Assembly: GCA_945870555.1 (NCBI GenBank)
Contig: CAMBSI010000006.1
Coordinates: 1 to 34,955, forward strand
Source: Staphylococcus epidermidis
GTDB taxonomy: Bacteria > Bacillota_I > Bacilli_A > RFN20 > CAG-826
DNA length: 34,955 bases
Reading direction: 5' to 3'
The notes under the pieces are model-generated. The model made no database searches. It worked only from the letters and a program-made list of their open reading frames with translations, and was not told the origin of the DNA. Shown in pieces: positions 32,850-34,955 of this stretch; the stretch's first letter is position 1; every line of letters starts with the position of its first letter. A program made the position numbers and the translations under genes.

Positions 32850-34082
32850 ATGGCAGACAAGAAATATACCTTTTGGCATCACCGTTTTTTTGTAATCCTC
32901 ATTCGTATGTTTATCGGTCCTTTTTTTAAATACCATTACCGATTTAAAGCTCCCTCGATTAAGATAAAAAAAACGGGTCCTTATTTAATTCTTGCCAATC
33001 ACACAGCAGAGTTTGACATCGTTTTTTTAGGGATGTTGTTTGATACGCCGATGTATTTTGTTGCAAGTGATCAACTGCTCAACTCCGGAAAAGGTAGTTG
33101 GGTTTTAAAAACGCTCTTTAATCCCATCCCAAAAAGTAAATCGGTCGCAGACTTGGCCGTGGTTAAAAGAATCAAGTCGGTTATCAATGAAGGTGGAAAT
33201 GTTGTGATATTTCCAGAAGGAAATTCCTCGATGAATGGAGGCCCTTCCATAATCCCAGATGGGATGGGACGATTAATAAAGTTTTTGAAAGTCCCGGTCA
33301 AATTTATTGAAATTAAGGGCCTATATTTGTCATCACCTCGATGGTCCTATTTTCGTAAATATGGACCGACAACGATGCAAGAAATTAAGTCCTTGTCTGT
33401 GGCAGAAAGTGACAAATTATCACCAGAAGCTATCGATACCCTTGTAAGAACGACATTGTCGATATCTGCATACGAAGGAAATCCACACCACTTTCGTGGA
33501 AAACGCATCGCCGAGGGACTTCATAAACTAATTTTTACATGCCCACAATGCAATGGGTTGTTTACCACCTATTCAAAGGATGATGAATTATTATGCCATC
33601 AATGTAGTTTCCGGGGACAGTATTCAACCTTAGGGACTTTAAAAATTAACGATAAAAGTGAAAATTTAATCATGCGTGACCAGGAAAACCTTCAGCGTTT
33701 CCATAAGATCATGTTAAGGCATTCGCCTAAATTCCAATATCAAGCTCCGATTGAAGTCGCCTTTTGGTCAGGAGGAAATACCAAAAGAACCAAGTTCGAA
33801 AAAGGAAAGTTACAAATTTCTGAAAATGGTTTAAAATTATCATTAATTAGCCAAACAATTCAATTTTCTTATCATGACATCTTTGCAAGTGCCATTCAAG
33901 TAAGAACAAAGCTCCTACTTTATCCTCTTAGCGGTCCTATGTTACTCTGCCGATTTCCTAGATCATTCTCACCCTATGCCATTCTCAATATCATCAAATG
34001 GTATCAAACCAAGTTGATAAAAGGAGCAAACACGTATGAACAATTTCATGACCGTCCAGCCTCAACCTTTTTGGGCCTTTGA
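32850..34082 (+). CDS. PlsC-like acyltransferase with internal zinc ribbon
   Basis: 410 aa. Residues about 30-200 form a PlsC-type acyltransferase: 'NHTAEFD' is the H-x4-D catalytic motif (H51, D56) and 'FPEGNSS' (121-127) stands for FPEGTRS. Residues 231-252 hold a zinc ribbon, C-x2-C-x14-C-x2-C. The last 140 residues or so are mainly beta and not recognised. PlsC enzymes acylate lysophosphatidate or related lipids at the membrane. The ribbon addition is unusual. It has zero spacing to the GNAT-like gene, and its 3' end overlaps the next gene by 47 nt. Confidence 0.85.
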   Translation: MADKKYTFWHHRFFVILIRMFIGPFFKYHYRFKAPSIKIKKTGPYLILANHTAEFDIVFLGMLFDTPMYFVASDQLLNSGKGSWVLKTLFNPIPKSKSVADLAVVKRIKSVINEGGNVVIFPEGNSSMNGGPSIIPDGMGRLIKFLKVPVKFIEIKGLYLSSPRWSYFRKYGPTTMQEIKSLSVAESDKLSPEAIDTLVRTTLSISAYEGNPHHFRGKRIAEGLHKLIFTCPQCNGLFTTYSKDDELLCHQCSFRGQYSTLGTLKINDKSENLIMRDQENLQRFHKIMLRHSPKFQYQAPIEVAFWSGGNTKRTKFEKGKLQISENGLKLSLISQTIQFSYHDIFASAIQVRTKLLLYPLSGPMLLCRFPRSFSPYAILNIIKWYQTKLIKGANTYEQFHDRPASTFLGL

Positions 34083-34955
34083 TTTTTATTGGAGTACACT
34101 CATCCAATTCTCATTGATCATGAGTATTTTGCTTTTGGCCAATGTTTTAAGGAGAAAAGTAAAGTGGTTAAAAGAATCGCTTTTACCAGTGGCTGTTATT
34201 GGCGGATTTCTCGGTTTATTCTTAAAGTACCTTTTCAATGGTAGTCCAATCTCCATCATCGATTTATCGATAGGGGAAACAAGTTTATTTCAAGCAGACA
34301 CGTTGAGTGCATTTACATACCATGCCATTGCCATTGGATTTGCTGCATTAACATTAAAAGGGATTGATCAACTACAAAATGGTCCATTGAGAAAAAAACC
34401 TCTCGCAGTCAAGAGCGGCATGGTGATTGTTAATTCTTATCTGATTCAAGGCATTTTTGGCTTAATTTCAACGATTTTACTTAGTTTTTTCTTTTCAAAT
34501 ATCCCATCTTATTCTGGTTTTCTTCTACCCATGGGTTATGGCCAAGGGCCTGGCCAAGCATTAAGTACAGGGGCAATTTTTCAAAATGAAGGGTTTAACT
34601 TTGGACGTGATTTTGGACTATCCATTGCCTCGATTGGTTTTATCGCAGCCTCCATTGGTGGAATCATTTATTTGCGAAAACTTAAAAAATTAGGGATTAT
34701 ACAAAAAGTAGAAGATACATCCATGGAATCAAAAGGTGAATCAACCGTCCTTGAAGGGAATGGTCAAACTCCTTTAGTGGATGCAGTGGATAAGTTAACG
34801 ATTCAAATTGCAATTATCTTTTTTGTTTACGGGCTGTCCTGGCTTTTCATTTATTCCATGGAACAACTGATTTTGATCAGTAATGTGACCTTTTTGATAA
34901 ATAACCTAAGGCCTTTGCTTTATGGATTTAACTTTATCATTGTGGTTTTTGCAGC
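34036..34955 (+). CDS. GltS-like sodium:glutamate symporter, 3'-truncated by the window edge
   Basis: Missing from the ORF track because it has no stop before the window ends. ATG 34036 has AAGGAG at 34021 and the frame then runs open for more than 300 codons. Many hydrophobic helices are visible, with the glycine-rich motif 'GYGQGPGQALSTG' and 'FGLSIASIGFIAASIGG', matching the GltS/COG0786 pattern. A charged loop near residues 228-250 is cytoplasmic-like. It overlaps the PlsC-like gene by 47 nt, so translation is coupled. Substrate glutamate is the family default, not proven. Confidence 0.8.
   Translation, partial: MNNFMTVQPQPFWAFDFYWSTLIQFSLIMSILLLANVLRRKVKWLKESLLPVAVIGGFLGLFLKYLFNGSPISIIDLSIGETSLFQADTLSAFTYHAIAIGFAALTLKGIDQLQNGPLRKKPLAVKSGMVIVNSYLIQGIFGLISTILLSFFFSNIPSYSGFLLPMGYGQGPGQALSTGAIFQNEGFNFGRDFGLSIASIGFIAASIGGIIYLRKLKKLGIIQKVEDTSMESKGESTVLEGNGQTPLVDAVDKLTIQIAIIFFVYGLSWLFIYSMEQLILISNVTFLINNLRPLLYGFNFIIVVFA

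Noticed and set aside
1-34955. CRISPR arrays, IS elements, prophage or attachment sites
   Set aside because: No spaced direct repeats, transposase, integrase or tRNA-edge duplications were seen on reading.

Overview
This AT-rich window reads like the chromosome of a small-genome Bacillota/Mollicutes-type bacterium, probably near Acholeplasma or the free-living Izemoplasmatales-like lineages. That placement is an inference. TGA is used as a real stop (trpS, rsmD, the RluA-type synthase, the PlsC-like gene) and Trp is TGG, so this is not a Mycoplasma-code organism. Gene content agrees: Spx, RNase J, long-form HPF, a ylbF-rsmD-coaD run as in Bacillus, a short archaeal-type ProRS that ends in Tyr, and stand-alone PduL. 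Genes are very tightly packed and no stretch over 300 bases lacks a gene. No IS element, CRISPR array or prophage was seen.

Layout. 1-4.0 kb is a surface/secreted locus: the C-terminal part of a large protein with two atrophied Ig-like modules, an OB-like stretch and a lamin-tail domain; an unknown two-TM protein; and a lipoprotein joining a lamin-tail domain to a staphylococcal-nuclease-type domain. 4.0-8.5 kb holds tRNA-Leu(GAG), mgtE, a flippase-glycosyltransferase fusion and pduL. 8.5-11.7 kb holds metK behind a SAM-I/SAM-IV-clan riboswitch with a terminator, then hpf, a HAD phosphatase and a small membrane protein. 11.7-20.6 kb holds a YtcJ-like amidohydrolase, zupT behind tRNA-Ser(GGA), an RluA-type pseudouridine synthase with pgcA, a HAD phosphatase with trpS, spx, a CYTH protein and nadK. 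20.6-28.2 kb holds RNase J, def, ylbF-rsmD-coaD, pgeF, a membrane-anchored thioredoxin-like protein, a YitT-family protein, and a secreted GDPD behind tRNA-Ser(CGA). 28.3-35 kb holds a membrane protein that looks like a degenerate GGDEF-EAL, proS, tRNA-Ser(GCT), and an operon of a GNAT-like protein, a PlsC-like acyltransferase with a zinc ribbon, and a truncated GltS-like transporter missing from the ORF track.

Expression looks unusual in several ways. Many genes have a TATAAT-like box only 6-13 nt before ATG and no Shine-Dalgarno, which suggests leaderless mRNAs. Others (metK, hpf, RNase J, proS, the GltS-like gene) have strong AAGGAG-type sites. Two tRNA-Ser genes each end exactly 10 nt before a downstream start codon. 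Several convergent gene pairs overlap at their 3' ends.

The best candidates for something new are the riboswitch variant, the degenerate GGDEF-EAL protein overlapping proS, the PlsC-zinc-ribbon operon, the flippase-GT fusion, the lamin-tail/nuclease locus, and the leaderless/tRNA-abutting expression pattern.
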